Shown one piece after another: positions 22,947 through 31,778 of a DNA stretch of 35,135 nucleotides. Positions within the stretch are counted from its first letter, which is position 1. Each line of letters starts with the position of its first letter. The position numbers were made by a program, and so were the translations under genes. This stretch comes from Mesorhizobium sp. CA8 (lineage in GTDB: Bacteria; Pseudomonadota; Alphaproteobacteria; Rhizobiales; Rhizobiaceae). The stretch lies in the NCBI RefSeq assembly GCF_020164955.1, contig NZ_JAIUHG010000041.1, positions 1 through 35,135 on the forward strand. The letters are read 5' to 3'. The notes below the pieces were generated by a model. It worked only from the letters and a program-made list of their open reading frames with translations. It ran no database searches and had not been told where the DNA came from.

Positions 22947-23031
22947 TCGAGTTCTGAATCCAAGCCACTGGATCCGACGCTCGGCCCAATCACGCTGCGC
23001 GTCGACCCGCGAGACAGGATCGCGAGCAGAT

Positions 23032-23262
23032 TTACTCCGAAAAGCTCACGCTCACGCCGCGCTGCCGAAAATAGGCCTGCATCAACTTGCGGCCCGCGCG
23101 GTTGTTCTGCACCAGCTTGGCCGGATCGAACACCGCCTGTTTCTTTCCCTCCCGCGCCAGCGCTGCCTTGAGTGCCGCGATATGCGCATCGAGGTCGGCA
23201 TTGTCGGCTCGGAGTGAGGCATAGATATTTTCGGTCGCCTCGGCCAAGGTCAGTTCGCTCAC
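23032..23262 (-). CDS. Small conserved-looking protein, unknown function
   Basis: A 76-residue soluble protein, helical in its first half (SELTLAEATENIYASLRADNADLDAHIAALKAALARE) with a heptad-like pattern, then a basic part (FDPAKLVQNNRAGRKLMQAYFRQRGVSVSF). The ATG follows AAGGA at reasonable spacing. Coding is supported by codon use like its neighbours and by the absence of a better frame. I do not recognise the family. It stands alone, 139 bp downstream of the amidotransferase stop on the same strand, with no terminator seen between. Confidence 0.65.
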   Translation of the reverse strand: MSELTLAEATENIYASLRADNADLDAHIAALKAALAREGKKQAVFDPAKLVQNNRAGRKLMQAYFRQRGVSVSFSE

Positions 23263-23401
23263 GGTGTCTTCCTTTGATTGATCGGGCGGCGCCTTAGCAC
23301 AGATTCGCCGCTCGTCTATACCGGCGAGACTGCCAGTGCACAGCGCCGACTGCGAAGTCGTCTTTGGCTTAAGCTCCGTCTCGGGCTATTCGCCTTTGAC
23401 C

Positions 23402-24118
23402 CTACCCCACAGCCGGCCGCCCAAAAATCAGCCCCAAAAACTCGCCCAGCCAGCGCTTGAGGTGCATGTCCCAGATCAGCCGGCCGCCGAGATGGTCGCG
23501 GCCGGGCTGCGCGCCGGGCAGCTCGAAGCGATGCGCGCCGCGTACCACCCAGCGCTGCATCATCATCCTTGTCAGCTCGCCATGGAACTGGATGCCCCAG
23601 GCATTGTCGCCATAGCGGAACGCCTGGTTGGGATAGGTTTCCGCCGTCGCCAGCAGTGTCGCTTCCTTCGGCAGCGAAAAGCCTTCGCGGTGGAACTGAT
23701 AGACCATCTCCGGCCAGTGCAGCAGCTTTTTGCCGGCATCGGTCGCCTTCAGCGGATACCAGCCGATCTCGACCAGGCCCTCGCCATGGCCCTCGACCTT
23801 GCCGCCGAGATGGTTGGCGAGCATCTGCGCCCCGAGGCAGATGCCGAGGAAGGGCCGGTTCTCCTTGAGCGGGATTTGCAGCCAGTCCGTCTCGCGGCGG
23901 ACGAACTCGTCCTCGTCATTGGCGCTCATCGGGCCGCCGAAGATAACCGCGCCGGCATGATCGTCCAGCGTGCACGGCAATTCGTCACCCAATGGCGGCC
24001 GGCGGATATCGAGGTCGAAACCTTCTTCCAGGAGCATATGGCCGACGCGGCCGGGACTCGAAGTCTCCTGATGCAGCACGATCAGGATTTTTGGTCTCGG
24101 CCTCGGTCTGGGTGGCAT
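23402..24118 (-). CDS. Class I glutamine amidotransferase domain protein
   Basis: A 238-residue protein consisting of one class I glutaminase domain, resembling the GuaA-type amidotransferases that stand alone. The triad is intact: Cys94 in FLGICLGAQM, His179 and Glu181 in GIQFHGE. The oxyanion segment AVIFGGPMSAND is at about 57-68. Partner and acceptor substrate are unknown; many such proteins are annotated only as GMP synthase-like. The N-terminus carries a Pro-Arg repeat (PPRPRPRP). It is 18 bp downstream of the TerB-like gene on the same strand, so probably cotranscribed. Confidence 0.9.
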   Translation of the reverse strand: MPPRPRPRPKILIVLHQETSSPGRVGHMLLEEGFDLDIRRPPLGDELPCTLDDHAGAVIFGGPMSANDEDEFVRRETDWLQIPLKENRPFLGICLGAQMLANHLGGKVEGHGEGLVEIGWYPLKATDAGKKLLHWPEMVYQFHREGFSLPKEATLLATAETYPNQAFRYGDNAWGIQFHGELTRMMMQRWVVRGAHRFELPGAQPGRDHLGGRLIWDMHLKRWLGEFLGLIFGRPAVG

Positions 24119-24136
24119 GGAAGGCGAAGGATCCTG

Positions 24137-24616
24137 CTATTCGTCGCTCGATTCGCCCCGCGCGCCGGGCACCTCGGCCGCCGCCTTGCGGCGCGCCTCG
24201 ATGCGATCACGACGCTCGACGCCGATCAGCTCGGCGACCCGCCAGACGGTGTTGTCCTCGAGCTCGTCAAGCTCGCCATCGGCATAGACGATTTCCCACA
24301 TCAGGCCGATGAAGGCCTTGCGCGCCTCGGGGTCGAGGTGGCGCTTGAGCACGCTGGTAAAGGCGTAGAGATCGATCGCCTCGTTGTCGGCGCGCTCGCC
24401 GGCCGCCGCCAGCGCATCGAGCTCCTCGCCGTGCACCGAATAGGTCTCGGCCAGGATCTGCTTGAACCGTTCCCATTCGACGTCCTGGCGCACGCCGTCG
24501 GCGTTCATCACATGATAGAGCAGCGCGGAAGCCGCGACGCGCGGATCGTCGGCGCTCGGCTTGGCCTCGCGCCCAGCCGGCAGATCCCTCAGGAAGGACA
24601 ATACGCGCTCGAACAT
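24137..24616 (-). CDS. TerB-like (tellurite-resistance domain) protein
   Basis: A 159-residue all-helical cytoplasmic protein with the TerB-like fold (COG4103 type). The pattern of paired acidic segments, YHVMNADGVRQDVEW near residue 40 and WEIVYADGELDELED near residue 110, is the hallmark; these Asp/Glu positions may bind metal. Despite the family name there are no other ter genes here, so tellurite resistance should not be assumed. ATG 24616 is chosen; a GTG seven codons upstream is possible. It lies 45 bp after hemY and before the amidotransferase. Confidence 0.82.
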   Translation of the reverse strand: MFERVLSFLRDLPAGREAKPSADDPRVAASALLYHVMNADGVRQDVEWERFKQILAETYSVHGEELDALAAAGERADNEAIDLYAFTSVLKRHLDPEARKAFIGLMWEIVYADGELDELEDNTVWRVAELIGVERRDRIEARRKAAAEVPGARGESSDE

Positions 24617-24661
24617 CGATGTTTTTTCCCTGCCCACCAGACTCGGTCCCAGAACACAGCC

Positions 24662-26239
24662 TCAGAACAAACGAAAGCGGCGCTGCGATTTTTCCGCTTC
24701 TTCTTCCGGCGTGACGCCAGGGTCATCCGGCAGAGGCGGCAGCTCCGAACCGGGCTCGCCGATTTCAGCCTCACTGTCGGCTTCCGCAACGGCCGCGTCC
24801 TTCTCGCCGCCGTTTGACGGCACCGGCGCCGGCTTCTCGGCCGGAGCATCGGCGACGACGTCGATTGCCTTCTCGGCGACAGGCTGGACAGGAGGCGCAG
24901 CGGTGATCGCCGGTACGCCGACATCCGCGTCGCTGTCGATCAGCTGGCCGAGCCGCTCCATCGGCGCACGCCATGTGAAGGCGTCGAGCTTGCCGGTGAC
25001 CGGCGACACCGGCGCCCAGCGCTCGGAGATGACACCGTCCGCCACCCAGGCCGGATCGCGCGGCGCGCGCACCGCCTTGGACAGCAGCTGCCGCACCTTG
25101 CCCTGGTCGCCGGTCTCGGCCTCCTCGATATCGGCGAGCAGAAGATAGGCGCCCTCGCGGCGATCCATGCGGATCGCGGCCTCCGCCTCGCGCCGCGCGG
25201 TGGCGAAATCCTGCGCGTCGAGAGCCGCGCGCGCCACAGCCATCGCCGACTCGGCATGGTTCTTCTTCAATTCCTGCAGCTTCTTCGCCCGGTTGAGGCG
25301 GTCGAGCACGGCGTCTCCCGGCCTGGCATGGGTATAGAGCTCGGCGATGTCGGGATGCGGCTCGGCCTTCCAGGCGGTCTCCAATATCTTGGAGCCCTTG
25401 CGCACGTCGTTTTGCCGGATAACCAGATCGGCGGCGATCACCGCGGCCGGCGCGAAATCCGGCGCCAGCTTGTTGGCTTCGAGCGCCGCGGTACGGGCCG
25501 CGTTCGGGTCGCTGTCGACCAGCGCCTGCGCCTTGGCGGTGAGCAGCACGGCACGGCGGCGATTGGCGACGTCGCGTTCGATCTGCCTGGTCGATTTCTG
25601 CGCCTCGACCAGCTTCAGCGCGCCCTCCCAGTCACCGCGTTCGGTGAGTTCCTCCAGCGTCGATTCCGCCGCCCAGGCAAGCTGCGGCGCCACCGCTGCG
25701 GCGCGGCCGGCATAGTGGCGCGCGGCATTGCGGTCGCCGAGGCGCTCGGCCTCCAGATAAAGCCCGCGCAGGCCAAGCAGCCGCATCTCGGGATCGTCGA
25801 GCATGCGCTCGAATTTCTCGCGCGCGCCTTCATGGTCGCCTTCGAGCAGCGAGGCCTGCGCGTCGAGCAGGTTGATCAGCGGCTCCCGGTCGGAGCTGAT
25901 CAGCTTGGCGGCCTCTTTGGTCTTCTTGCGCGCCAGCGCGCCGTCGCCGGCGCCGGCCGCGATCATGCCGGTCGACAGCGCCTGATAGCCGCGGTCGCGG
26001 CGGCGCACACGGAAATAGCGCGAGATCGTGTAGGGGCTGTTCCACAGCGACTTGATCAGCCACCAGCCGATCATCACCGCGGCAACCACGGCGACGATCG
26101 CCACCGCCGCCACCATCAGCGTGACTTGGTACTGGTAGCCGTTGAAGGTGACGATCATCTCGCCCGGACGGTCGGCCAGCCATGCAAAGCCAAGCCCGAG
26201 CGCGAAGACGACGGCGAGGAAGACGAGGAGGCGGATCAT
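24662..26239 (-). CDS. hemY: HemY N-terminal domain TPR membrane protein
   Basis: A 525-residue inner-membrane protein of the proteobacterial HemY family (not the oxygen-dependent protoporphyrinogen oxidase sometimes given the same name). Two transmembrane helices lie at about 3-20 and 41-65; RYFRVRRRDRGYQALSTGMIAAGAGD is the HemY_N signature. A TPR-like helical region fills about 90-400, and the last 120 residues are acidic and low in complexity. It is associated with late heme synthesis through its gene neighbourhood, but no enzymatic activity is known. The start is 9 bp after the mitofilin-like gene stop. Confidence 0.92.
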   Translation of the reverse strand: MIRLLVFLAVVFALGLGFAWLADRPGEMIVTFNGYQYQVTLMVAAVAIVAVVAAVMIGWWLIKSLWNSPYTISRYFRVRRRDRGYQALSTGMIAAGAGDGALARKKTKEAAKLISSDREPLINLLDAQASLLEGDHEGAREKFERMLDDPEMRLLGLRGLYLEAERLGDRNAARHYAGRAAAVAPQLAWAAESTLEELTERGDWEGALKLVEAQKSTRQIERDVANRRRAVLLTAKAQALVDSDPNAARTAALEANKLAPDFAPAAVIAADLVIRQNDVRKGSKILETAWKAEPHPDIAELYTHARPGDAVLDRLNRAKKLQELKKNHAESAMAVARAALDAQDFATARREAEAAIRMDRREGAYLLLADIEEAETGDQGKVRQLLSKAVRAPRDPAWVADGVISERWAPVSPVTGKLDAFTWRAPMERLGQLIDSDADVGVPAITAAPPVQPVAEKAIDVVADAPAEKPAPVPSNGGEKDAAVAEADSEAEIGEPGSELPPLPDDPGVTPEEEAEKSQRRFRLF

Positions 26240-26248
26240 CTTGTCTCC

Positions 26249-27706
26249 TTAAGCCTTCGTCGCGCCGGCAATCAGCGCTTCGAGCTGCTTTTCGACCTCG
26301 AGCCGCGCCTTCAGTTTGCCGGCAAAGTCGGCGCCGGCTGCCTTTGCCGCGTCCGGCAGCGTGTCATATTCGCTGAGCGCCTTGGCGTAGTCGCCCTGGT
26401 TGACCGCCACTTCCATGCGAGCCACGGTTTCCGGCACCCCCTTGCCTTCGACGGCGCCGACCGGCCGCACCTTGACCAGCGATTCAGCGCTCGACACCAG
26501 GCTCTGGAAGAAGCCGGCATTCTGGTCGACCGGCTTTGCCGCCTCGATCATGGCGTTGGCGGCGGCATCGGCCTCCGCAGCGATGGTGGCGCGGGTCGGC
26601 ACGCCCTTTTCGGCATAGGAGCGCAGCGCCGCAAGCTCGGGCGCATTAGGCGCGATCGCCGCGAACGTGTCGAGTTCGGTCGCGAAGGGCGCGCCGCGAT
26701 CGAGCGCCGACTTCAGCGCCGAGGCGGCGATCGCCAGCGCGATCTTGGGTTGCGAGGCCTGCGCCTCGACCTTGCCGGAAAGCTGCGACACCGATTGCTC
26801 CAGCGCAGCGACCCGACCCTCCTCGGCCTTGGCCGCCTCGTCGGTCGATTTCACCAGCGCATCGAGCCCGGCGATCTTCTCGTTGAGCGGGCCGAGATCG
26901 ACGGGCGCCGCATTGCCCTTCTTCTGCAGTTCGGCGACGGTTGTCTCGATCTGGCCGACCTTGTCGCCGAGCGCCTTGAGCGCGGCGCCGTCGCCGCCCT
27001 GGCCGGCCGAGGATTTCAGCGCCGCCACATCGGCCTTGATCTGGTCGAGCGCCGAGGACAGGCCATCGACCTTGGCCGACGCCCCGGTGCCGCCGCTTGC
27101 CTTCAACGCCGCGATTTCGCTTTTCAGCGAAGCGATCTCGCCGTTGACGCTATCGAGCGACCCGCCGCCCGATCCCGACGAGCCGACCAAGCCGACCGCT
27201 TGCAGTAGGCCGGCGCCGGCAAGCGCGATCACGCCGCCGACGACGCCCGCAGCGATGGCGTTGACGCCGGTTCTGCGTGGGGGCTGCTGCACGCGATCCT
27301 CGTCCCGTGTCTCGCTTGGCTTCGATGCCGAGGCGCCGGCGCCCGGCGCGGATGCGTCCTCGAAATTATAATCGAAGCCCTTGGGCTGGCTCGCGTCGGA
27401 ACCGCCGGGATATGGCGCCTCCGGCTCGTCCTTGCCGGCATCGGGCTTATCGGCCGCTGCCTGGGCGATGTCGCTGTGCTCCCAAGGCTCGATATCGGCC
27501 TGCTCGGCATGGATCGGCTCTTCCGGCGCCTCCGGCTGTGAAGCGGCGGACGCCTCTTCCGCCTTCGCCTCGTCGGTTTGCGCTGTCTTGGCTTCGGCCT
27601 TGGCGGCATCCTCGTCGGTGATTCGCGAGACGGCGCCGGGCTCGAGTTCGATGGTCACCGGCTCGCGCCGGGTCTTCGAATGTCGCATCTTCGGCGTCTT
27701 GACCAT
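26249..27706 (-). CDS. Mitofilin/Mic60-like inner-membrane coiled-coil protein
   Basis: A 485-residue protein between hemD and hemY, the location where alphaproteobacterial Mic60 homologues (COG4223) are found. It has a long acidic, Ala/Glu/Pro-rich cytoplasmic N-terminus (1-145), one transmembrane segment at about 150-172 (IAAGVVGGVIALAGAGLLQ), a long coiled-coil region (about 180-340, with repeated LKSEIAALK-type heptads), and a conserved helical C-terminus (GVPETVARMEVAVNQGDYAKALSEYDTLPD), the mitofilin signature. Mic60 shapes crista junctions in mitochondria and membranes in some alphaproteobacteria. GGAG precedes ATG 27706; an earlier in-frame start at 27742 is weaker. Confidence 0.85.
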   Translation of the reverse strand: MVKTPKMRHSKTRREPVTIELEPGAVSRITDEDAAKAEAKTAQTDEAKAEEASAASQPEAPEEPIHAEQADIEPWEHSDIAQAAADKPDAGKDEPEAPYPGGSDASQPKGFDYNFEDASAPGAGASASKPSETRDEDRVQQPPRRTGVNAIAAGVVGGVIALAGAGLLQAVGLVGSSGSGGGSLDSVNGEIASLKSEIAALKASGGTGASAKVDGLSSALDQIKADVAALKSSAGQGGDGAALKALGDKVGQIETTVAELQKKGNAAPVDLGPLNEKIAGLDALVKSTDEAAKAEEGRVAALEQSVSQLSGKVEAQASQPKIALAIAASALKSALDRGAPFATELDTFAAIAPNAPELAALRSYAEKGVPTRATIAAEADAAANAMIEAAKPVDQNAGFFQSLVSSAESLVKVRPVGAVEGKGVPETVARMEVAVNQGDYAKALSEYDTLPDAAKAAGADFAGKLKARLEVEKQLEALIAGATKA

Positions 27707-27812
27707 GCTTGGGCTCCGCAAAATGGCTTGAGGATGGATCAAAGGGGTCCAGAGCGTCAGGATGCTCTAGCACATCACCAAGCGGTGAAAAGGGGCGGTG
27801 TGATGACGCGGC

Positions 27813-28526
27813 TCAGGCAGGCAGCGACAAAAGCGCCAGCAGCGCCTCTTCCTCGGGTTTGGATGCAGTGCGGACCCTGATACCGGCAACCCCGTCCAGC
27901 GGCTCGGCCACACGCGCCGAAAGCGCCAGGAATTCCGTTTTCTCAAAGAGATGGCGCAAGGCCGGCCGCGCAATCAGGCTGGCCAGCGCCAGGCTGGCCT
28001 TGGCCGAATAGAGCAGCGCGGCGTCGATCGGCCGGCCCGACAGGCGGGCGGCTATATCGTCATCGCCATAGTCGATGCTTGTCGTGTCGTAGGTTTCGAT
28101 CGCCTGGGCATGCACGCCCGCCGCCAATAGCCGCTGCTCGAACAGCGGGAAGCGGACGCGGCCGCACAGGTAGACGAGTGTCTTGCCGGCAAGGCCACCG
28201 GCGATGGCGTCGGCCAGCGCCTCGGCATCGCCCGGACCCTCGGTGACGGCAAAAAATCCCGCCGCGCGGCAGGCTTCGGCTGTCCTTTTCCCTACCGTGT
28301 GGCAAGGCAGCCGCGCAAGCGTCGCGACCAGAGCTTTCGGCGCATGCCGCACCGCATTGGCGCTGGTAACAGTGACAGCGACGGCATCGCCATCGATGCT
28401 CGCCTCGACAGGCAATGCGCTGGTCTCGGTCAGCGGCAGCAGGACAGGCTGAAATCCCAGGGCTTCGAGGCGTCGTGCCGTGCGCGACGCGCCCGGCTCC
28501 GGCCTCGTCACCAGGACGCGGACCAT
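27813..28526 (-). CDS. hemD: Uroporphyrinogen-III synthase
   Basis: A 237-residue enzyme that closes and flips ring D of hydroxymethylbilane to give uroporphyrinogen III. The N-terminal VLVTRPEPGASRTARRLEALGF is the usual HemD opening; VTVTSANAVRH, CHTVGKRTAEACRAAGF and DAALLYSAKASLALASL follow in family order. HemD proteins are poorly conserved, so the position directly after hemC is important support. ATG 28526 lies one base after the hemC stop (TGACATG); the open frame extending further upstream is hemC shadow. A gap of 106 bp follows before the mitofilin-like gene, with weak palindromes (AGAGC / GCTCT near 27752-27770). Confidence 0.93.
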   Translation of the reverse strand: MVRVLVTRPEPGASRTARRLEALGFQPVLLPLTETSALPVEASIDGDAVAVTVTSANAVRHAPKALVATLARLPCHTVGKRTAEACRAAGFFAVTEGPGDAEALADAIAGGLAGKTLVYLCGRVRFPLFEQRLLAAGVHAQAIETYDTTSIDYGDDDIAARLSGRPIDAALLYSAKASLALASLIARPALRHLFEKTEFLALSARVAEPLDGVAGIRVRTASKPEEEALLALLSLPA

Positions 28527-28527
28527 G

Positions 28528-29451
28528 TCAGGCCCAGCCTTCGAAGAATGTCGCACCGGCCCTGGCGCGAACTGTCCGCGCCGCGTCCAGGCCGATCTCC
28601 GCCGCGTCCGCGGCCTCACCTTCCAGCCGGACCTCATGCGATTCCGTGCCGTCGGGCGAGATGATCAGCCCCTCAAAGGACAGTTTCTCGCCCGACACCG
28701 TCGCATGGCCGGCGATCGGCGTGCGGCAGGAGCCGTCGAGCGCGGCGAGGAAGGCGCGCTCGCAGGTGAGCGCCTGGCCGGTCGGCACATCATGGATGGC
28801 CGCCAGCATTCTCTCGACGTCGCTATCGTCGATGCGCGTTTCGATGCCGATCGCGCCTTGTCCCGGCGCCGGCGGAAAAACTTCCAGCGGCATCAGGTCG
28901 GTGACGACATGTTCGAGCCCGAGCCTCTTCAGCCCGGCATAAGCGAGGATGGTGCCTTCGGCGACGCCTTCCTCCAGCTTGCGCAGCCTGGTCTGCACAT
29001 TGCCGCGGAACATCACCACGTCGAGGTCCGGCCGCATGCGGCGGATCAGCGCCTGGCGCCGCAGCGACGACGACCCGACTGTGGCGCCAAGCGGCAGGTC
29101 GGCGATCCGCTTCACCTTCCTGCCGATGAAGGCGTCGCGCGCATCCTCGCGCGGCAGGAAAGTGACAAGCTCCAAACCATTGGGCAGTACCGTCGGCATG
29201 TCCTTCGACGAATGCACGGCGATGTCGATGCGGCCGTCGAGCAGCGCCTCCTCGATCTCCTTGGTGAACAGGCCCTTGCCGCCGGCTTCCGACAGCGGCC
29301 GGTCCTGGATGCGGTCGCCGCTGGTCGAGATCGGCACCACCTCGAACGCCTGCTCGGGCAGGCCATGCGCCTGCATCAGCCGCGCCCGCGTCTCATGCGC
29401 CTGGGCCAATGCTAGCGGGCTGCCGCGTGTTCCGATTTTCAAAGTTTGCAT
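28528..29451 (-). CDS. hemC: Hydroxymethylbilane synthase (porphobilinogen deaminase)
   Basis: A 307-residue cytoplasmic enzyme that polymerises four porphobilinogen units. Conserved parts are KIGTRGSPLALAQA at the start, TSGDRIQDRPL, GGKGLFTKEIEEALL, VHSSKDMPT, and GSSSLRRQA. Cys242 in DGSCRTPIAGHA carries the dipyrromethane cofactor. Length is normal. It is the first gene of the hemC-hemD-mitofilin-hemY run and is divergent from tsaD across a 224-bp gap that contains a palindromic element. Confidence 0.97.
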   Translation of the reverse strand: MQTLKIGTRGSPLALAQAHETRARLMQAHGLPEQAFEVVPISTSGDRIQDRPLSEAGGKGLFTKEIEEALLDGRIDIAVHSSKDMPTVLPNGLELVTFLPREDARDAFIGRKVKRIADLPLGATVGSSSLRRQALIRRMRPDLDVVMFRGNVQTRLRKLEEGVAEGTILAYAGLKRLGLEHVVTDLMPLEVFPPAPGQGAIGIETRIDDSDVERMLAAIHDVPTGQALTCERAFLAALDGSCRTPIAGHATVSGEKLSFEGLIISPDGTESHEVRLEGEAADAAEIGLDAARTVRARAGATFFEGWA

Positions 29452-29498
29452 GGCGCGCGGTCCGTGATAACCCCCGTCCTTGGCCGAGGTCTGTCGAG

Positions 29499-29616
29499 AT
29501 TCAGGTCAGGCCGAGCCGAAAATGGTGGCTTGCGAGAACCGGAGCGGAGCGTACTTAAAGCACGTGAGCACCGGAAGCGCAGAAAGCCGCCACTTGCAGG
29601 CCGGCATCACCTGAAT
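29499..29616. repeat. Nested palindromic element (RIME-like) between hemC and tsaD
   Basis: Outer arms ATTCAGGT (29499-29506) and ACCTGAAT (29609-29616) are perfect inverted copies. Inside, AAATGGTGGCT (29520-29530) pairs with AGCCGCCACTT (29585-29595) with one G-T wobble and one mismatch, and further CCGG, GTAC and GTGC steps fill the centre. The total is 118 bp. Similar elements recur in rhizobial genomes as I remember them (RIME-type mosaic elements); not searched. It occupies half of the divergent promoter region 29452-29675. Confidence 0.7.
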
Positions 29617-29675
29617 AGCGGCAGACCTCCTATCGGGGAAAGGCCGGTTATACAATCTTCGAGGACAGCGACGAA

Positions 29676-30764
29676 TTGATCCGCGTTCTGGGCATTGAGA
29701 CGAGCTGCGACGAGACGGCGGCCAGCGTGGTGGCGCTGGACGGCGGCGCCGCGCCCGAAATCCTGTCCAACGTGGTGCTCAGCCAGATCGAGGAGCACGC
29801 AGCCTTCGGCGGCGTCGTGCCCGAGATTGCCGCGCGCACCCATGTCGAGGCGCTGGACGGCATCGTCGAGGCGGCGCTCGCCGATTCGGCGGTATCGCTC
29901 GACGAGGTCGACGCCATCGCCGCCACCGCCGGTCCCGGCCTGGTCGGCGGATTGATCGTCGGCCTGATGACGGCCAAGGCAATCGCGGCTGCCGCCAACA
30001 AGCCGTTGATCGCCATCAACCACCTCGAAGGCCACGCGCTGACCGCGCGGCTGACCGACGGTCTCGATTTTCCTTATCTGCTTCTGCTCGTCTCCGGCGG
30101 CCACACCCAGATCGTCGCGGTGCGCGGCGTCGGCGACTACCAGCGTTGGGCGACCACCATCGACGATGCGCTGGGCGAAGCCTTCGACAAGACCGCCAAG
30201 ATGCTTGGCCTGCCCTATCCCGGCGGCCCGAATGTCGAGAAGGCGGCCGCCAGCGGCGATGCAGACCGCTTTGCCTTCCCACGCCCGATGAAGGGCTCGG
30301 CGCAACCCGACTTCTCCTTCTCCGGCCTGAAGACGGCGGTGCGCCAGGCGGCGACGGCGATCGCGCCGCTGAGCGACCAGGACGTCGCCGACATCTGCGC
30401 CTCTTTCCAGGCGGCGGTGGCGGACGCGCTGGGCGATCGCGTCGGCCGCGCCCTAGCGCGCTTCCGCCAGGAATTTCCGGACCAGTCCAAGCCGGCGCTG
30501 GTCGTTGCTGGCGGCGTCGCCGCCAACCGCACGATCAAGGCGACACTCGAAGCGCTGTGTTCCGAGGCCGGCTTCGCATTTGTCGCGCCGCCGCAGAAAC
30601 TCTGCACCGACAATGCGGCGATGATCGCCTGGGCCGGCATCGAGCGGCTGCGCGCCGGCATTGCCGACGAAAACACCGCCGATTTCGTGCCGCGCTCGCG
30701 CTGGCCGCTCGACAGTGTATCCGCACCCCTGGTCGGCTCGGGCCGGCGCGGTGCCAAGGCATGA
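29676..30764 (+). CDS. tsaD: tRNA N6-adenosine threonylcarbamoyltransferase
   Basis: A 362-residue ASKHA-fold enzyme that transfers threonylcarbamoyl to A37 of ANN-decoding tRNAs with TsaB, TsaE and the TsaC product. The N-terminal VLGIETSCDETAASVV, metal ligands His116 and His120 in NHLEGHA, VSGGHTQIV, DDALGEAFDKTAKMLGLPYPGGP, GGVAANR and CTDNAAMIAWAG are all present. The start is a TTG at 29676 with GAGGA ten bases upstream; no ATG or GTG fits the family opening, so a non-ATG start is needed. It overlaps gpsA as ATGA. Confidence 0.97.
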   Translation: MIRVLGIETSCDETAASVVALDGGAAPEILSNVVLSQIEEHAAFGGVVPEIAARTHVEALDGIVEAALADSAVSLDEVDAIAATAGPGLVGGLIVGLMTAKAIAAAANKPLIAINHLEGHALTARLTDGLDFPYLLLLVSGGHTQIVAVRGVGDYQRWATTIDDALGEAFDKTAKMLGLPYPGGPNVEKAAASGDADRFAFPRPMKGSAQPDFSFSGLKTAVRQAATAIAPLSDQDVADICASFQAAVADALGDRVGRALARFRQEFPDQSKPALVVAGGVAANRTIKATLEALCSEAGFAFVAPPQKLCTDNAAMIAWAGIERLRAGIADENTADFVPRSRWPLDSVSAPLVGSGRRGAKA

Positions 30765-31762
30765 CCAAGAAAAGCACCAGCGGCTGGCGCGTTGCGGTGC
30801 TGGGCGGTGGCGCCTGGGGTACGGCGCTGGCGCTGGCCATGTTGCGCGCCGGCCATGATGCCCGTCTCTATGCGCGCGACACTGAGACCGTCGCCGCCAT
30901 CGGCCGCGGCGAGAATCCGCGCTACCTGCCCGGCATCACAATCGCGCCCGGCATCGCGGCCACCAGCGATATTGCCGCGGCGCTCGACGGCGCCGACTGC
31001 GTGCTTGCCGTGACGCCGGCGCAGTCGCTGCGCGCCGTTCTGGCCGCTGCCCGCAACCACGTTCCTGCAGGCATGCCGCTGGTGCTCTGCGCCAAGGGCA
31101 TCGAGCGCGACACCGGCGCGCTTCTCTCGGCGATCGTCGAGGAAAGCCTGCCGGGCAATCCGGTCGCGGCACTTTCCGGCCCAAGCTTCGCCAGCGATGT
31201 CGCGCGCGGCTTGCCGACCGCCGTGGTGGTTGCCGCCCGCGATGCGGAATTGGCGGCCGAGCTTGCCGCGCGCTTCTCGGCGGAGAACCTGCGCTGCTAT
31301 TCGAGCGACGACCTGATCGGCGTCGAGATCGGCGGCGCGCTGAAGAACGTCTTTGCCATCGCCGCCGGCGCCGTCACCGGCGCCGGGTTGGGGGCCAGCG
31401 CCCAGGCCGCCATGGTGACACGCGGCTTTGTCGAATTGCGCCGCATCGGTGCCGCCTTCGGTGCGAAGCCAGAGACGCTGATGGGGCTTTCGGGCCTCGG
31501 CGACCTGCTGCTCACCTGCTCTTCCGCCCAATCGCGCAACTTCGCGTACGGCCTAGCGCTCGGCCAGGGCAAGCCCCTTGCCGGCCTGCCGCTGGCCGAA
31601 GGCGTGCCGACGGCTGGCATCGCCGCCCGTATCGCCGCCGAGCGCGGCATCGAGGCGCCGATCATCTCGGCCGTCGCCGCCATTCTAGACGGCAAGGTGA
31701 CCATCGGCCAGGCCGTGACCGCGCTGATGACACGCCCGCTTAAGACCGAAACCGACATCTGA
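30761..31762 (+). CDS. gpsA: Glycerol-3-phosphate dehydrogenase (NAD(P)+)
   Basis: A 333-residue cytoplasmic enzyme making sn-glycerol 3-phosphate for phospholipids. The Rossmann motif GGGAWGTALA lies at about residues 15-24; KGIERDTG, GPSFASDVARGLPTAV and the catalytic Lys195 in EIGGALKNVFAIAAG follow, with GLGDLLLTCSS near the C-terminus. It overlaps the tsaD stop by four bases (ATGA), so translation is coupled. tsaD-gpsA adjacency is usual in alphaproteobacteria. The following YciI-like gene starts 16 bp later and likely belongs to the same transcript. Confidence 0.97.
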   Translation: MTKKSTSGWRVAVLGGGAWGTALALAMLRAGHDARLYARDTETVAAIGRGENPRYLPGITIAPGIAATSDIAAALDGADCVLAVTPAQSLRAVLAAARNHVPAGMPLVLCAKGIERDTGALLSAIVEESLPGNPVAALSGPSFASDVARGLPTAVVVAARDAELAAELAARFSAENLRCYSSDDLIGVEIGGALKNVFAIAAGAVTGAGLGASAQAAMVTRGFVELRRIGAAFGAKPETLMGLSGLGDLLLTCSSAQSRNFAYGLALGQGKPLAGLPLAEGVPTAGIAARIAAERGIEAPIISAVAAILDGKVTIGQAVTALMTRPLKTETDI

Positions 31763-31778
31763 ACCATCGGAGCTGAAA

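Noticed and set aside
24137..24616. Tellurite resistance locus
   Set aside because: Only a TerB-like domain is present; no other ter genes lie in the window.
24662..26239. HemY as protoporphyrinogen oxidase
   Set aside because: It has two membrane helices and TPR-like repeats and lacks an FAD-binding GxGxxG motif, so it belongs to the unrelated HemY_N family.
25256..27208. Long plus-strand open frame, 650 codons
   Set aside because: It is antisense to hemY and the Mic60-like gene and has an arginine- and leucine-rich composition typical of shadow frames.
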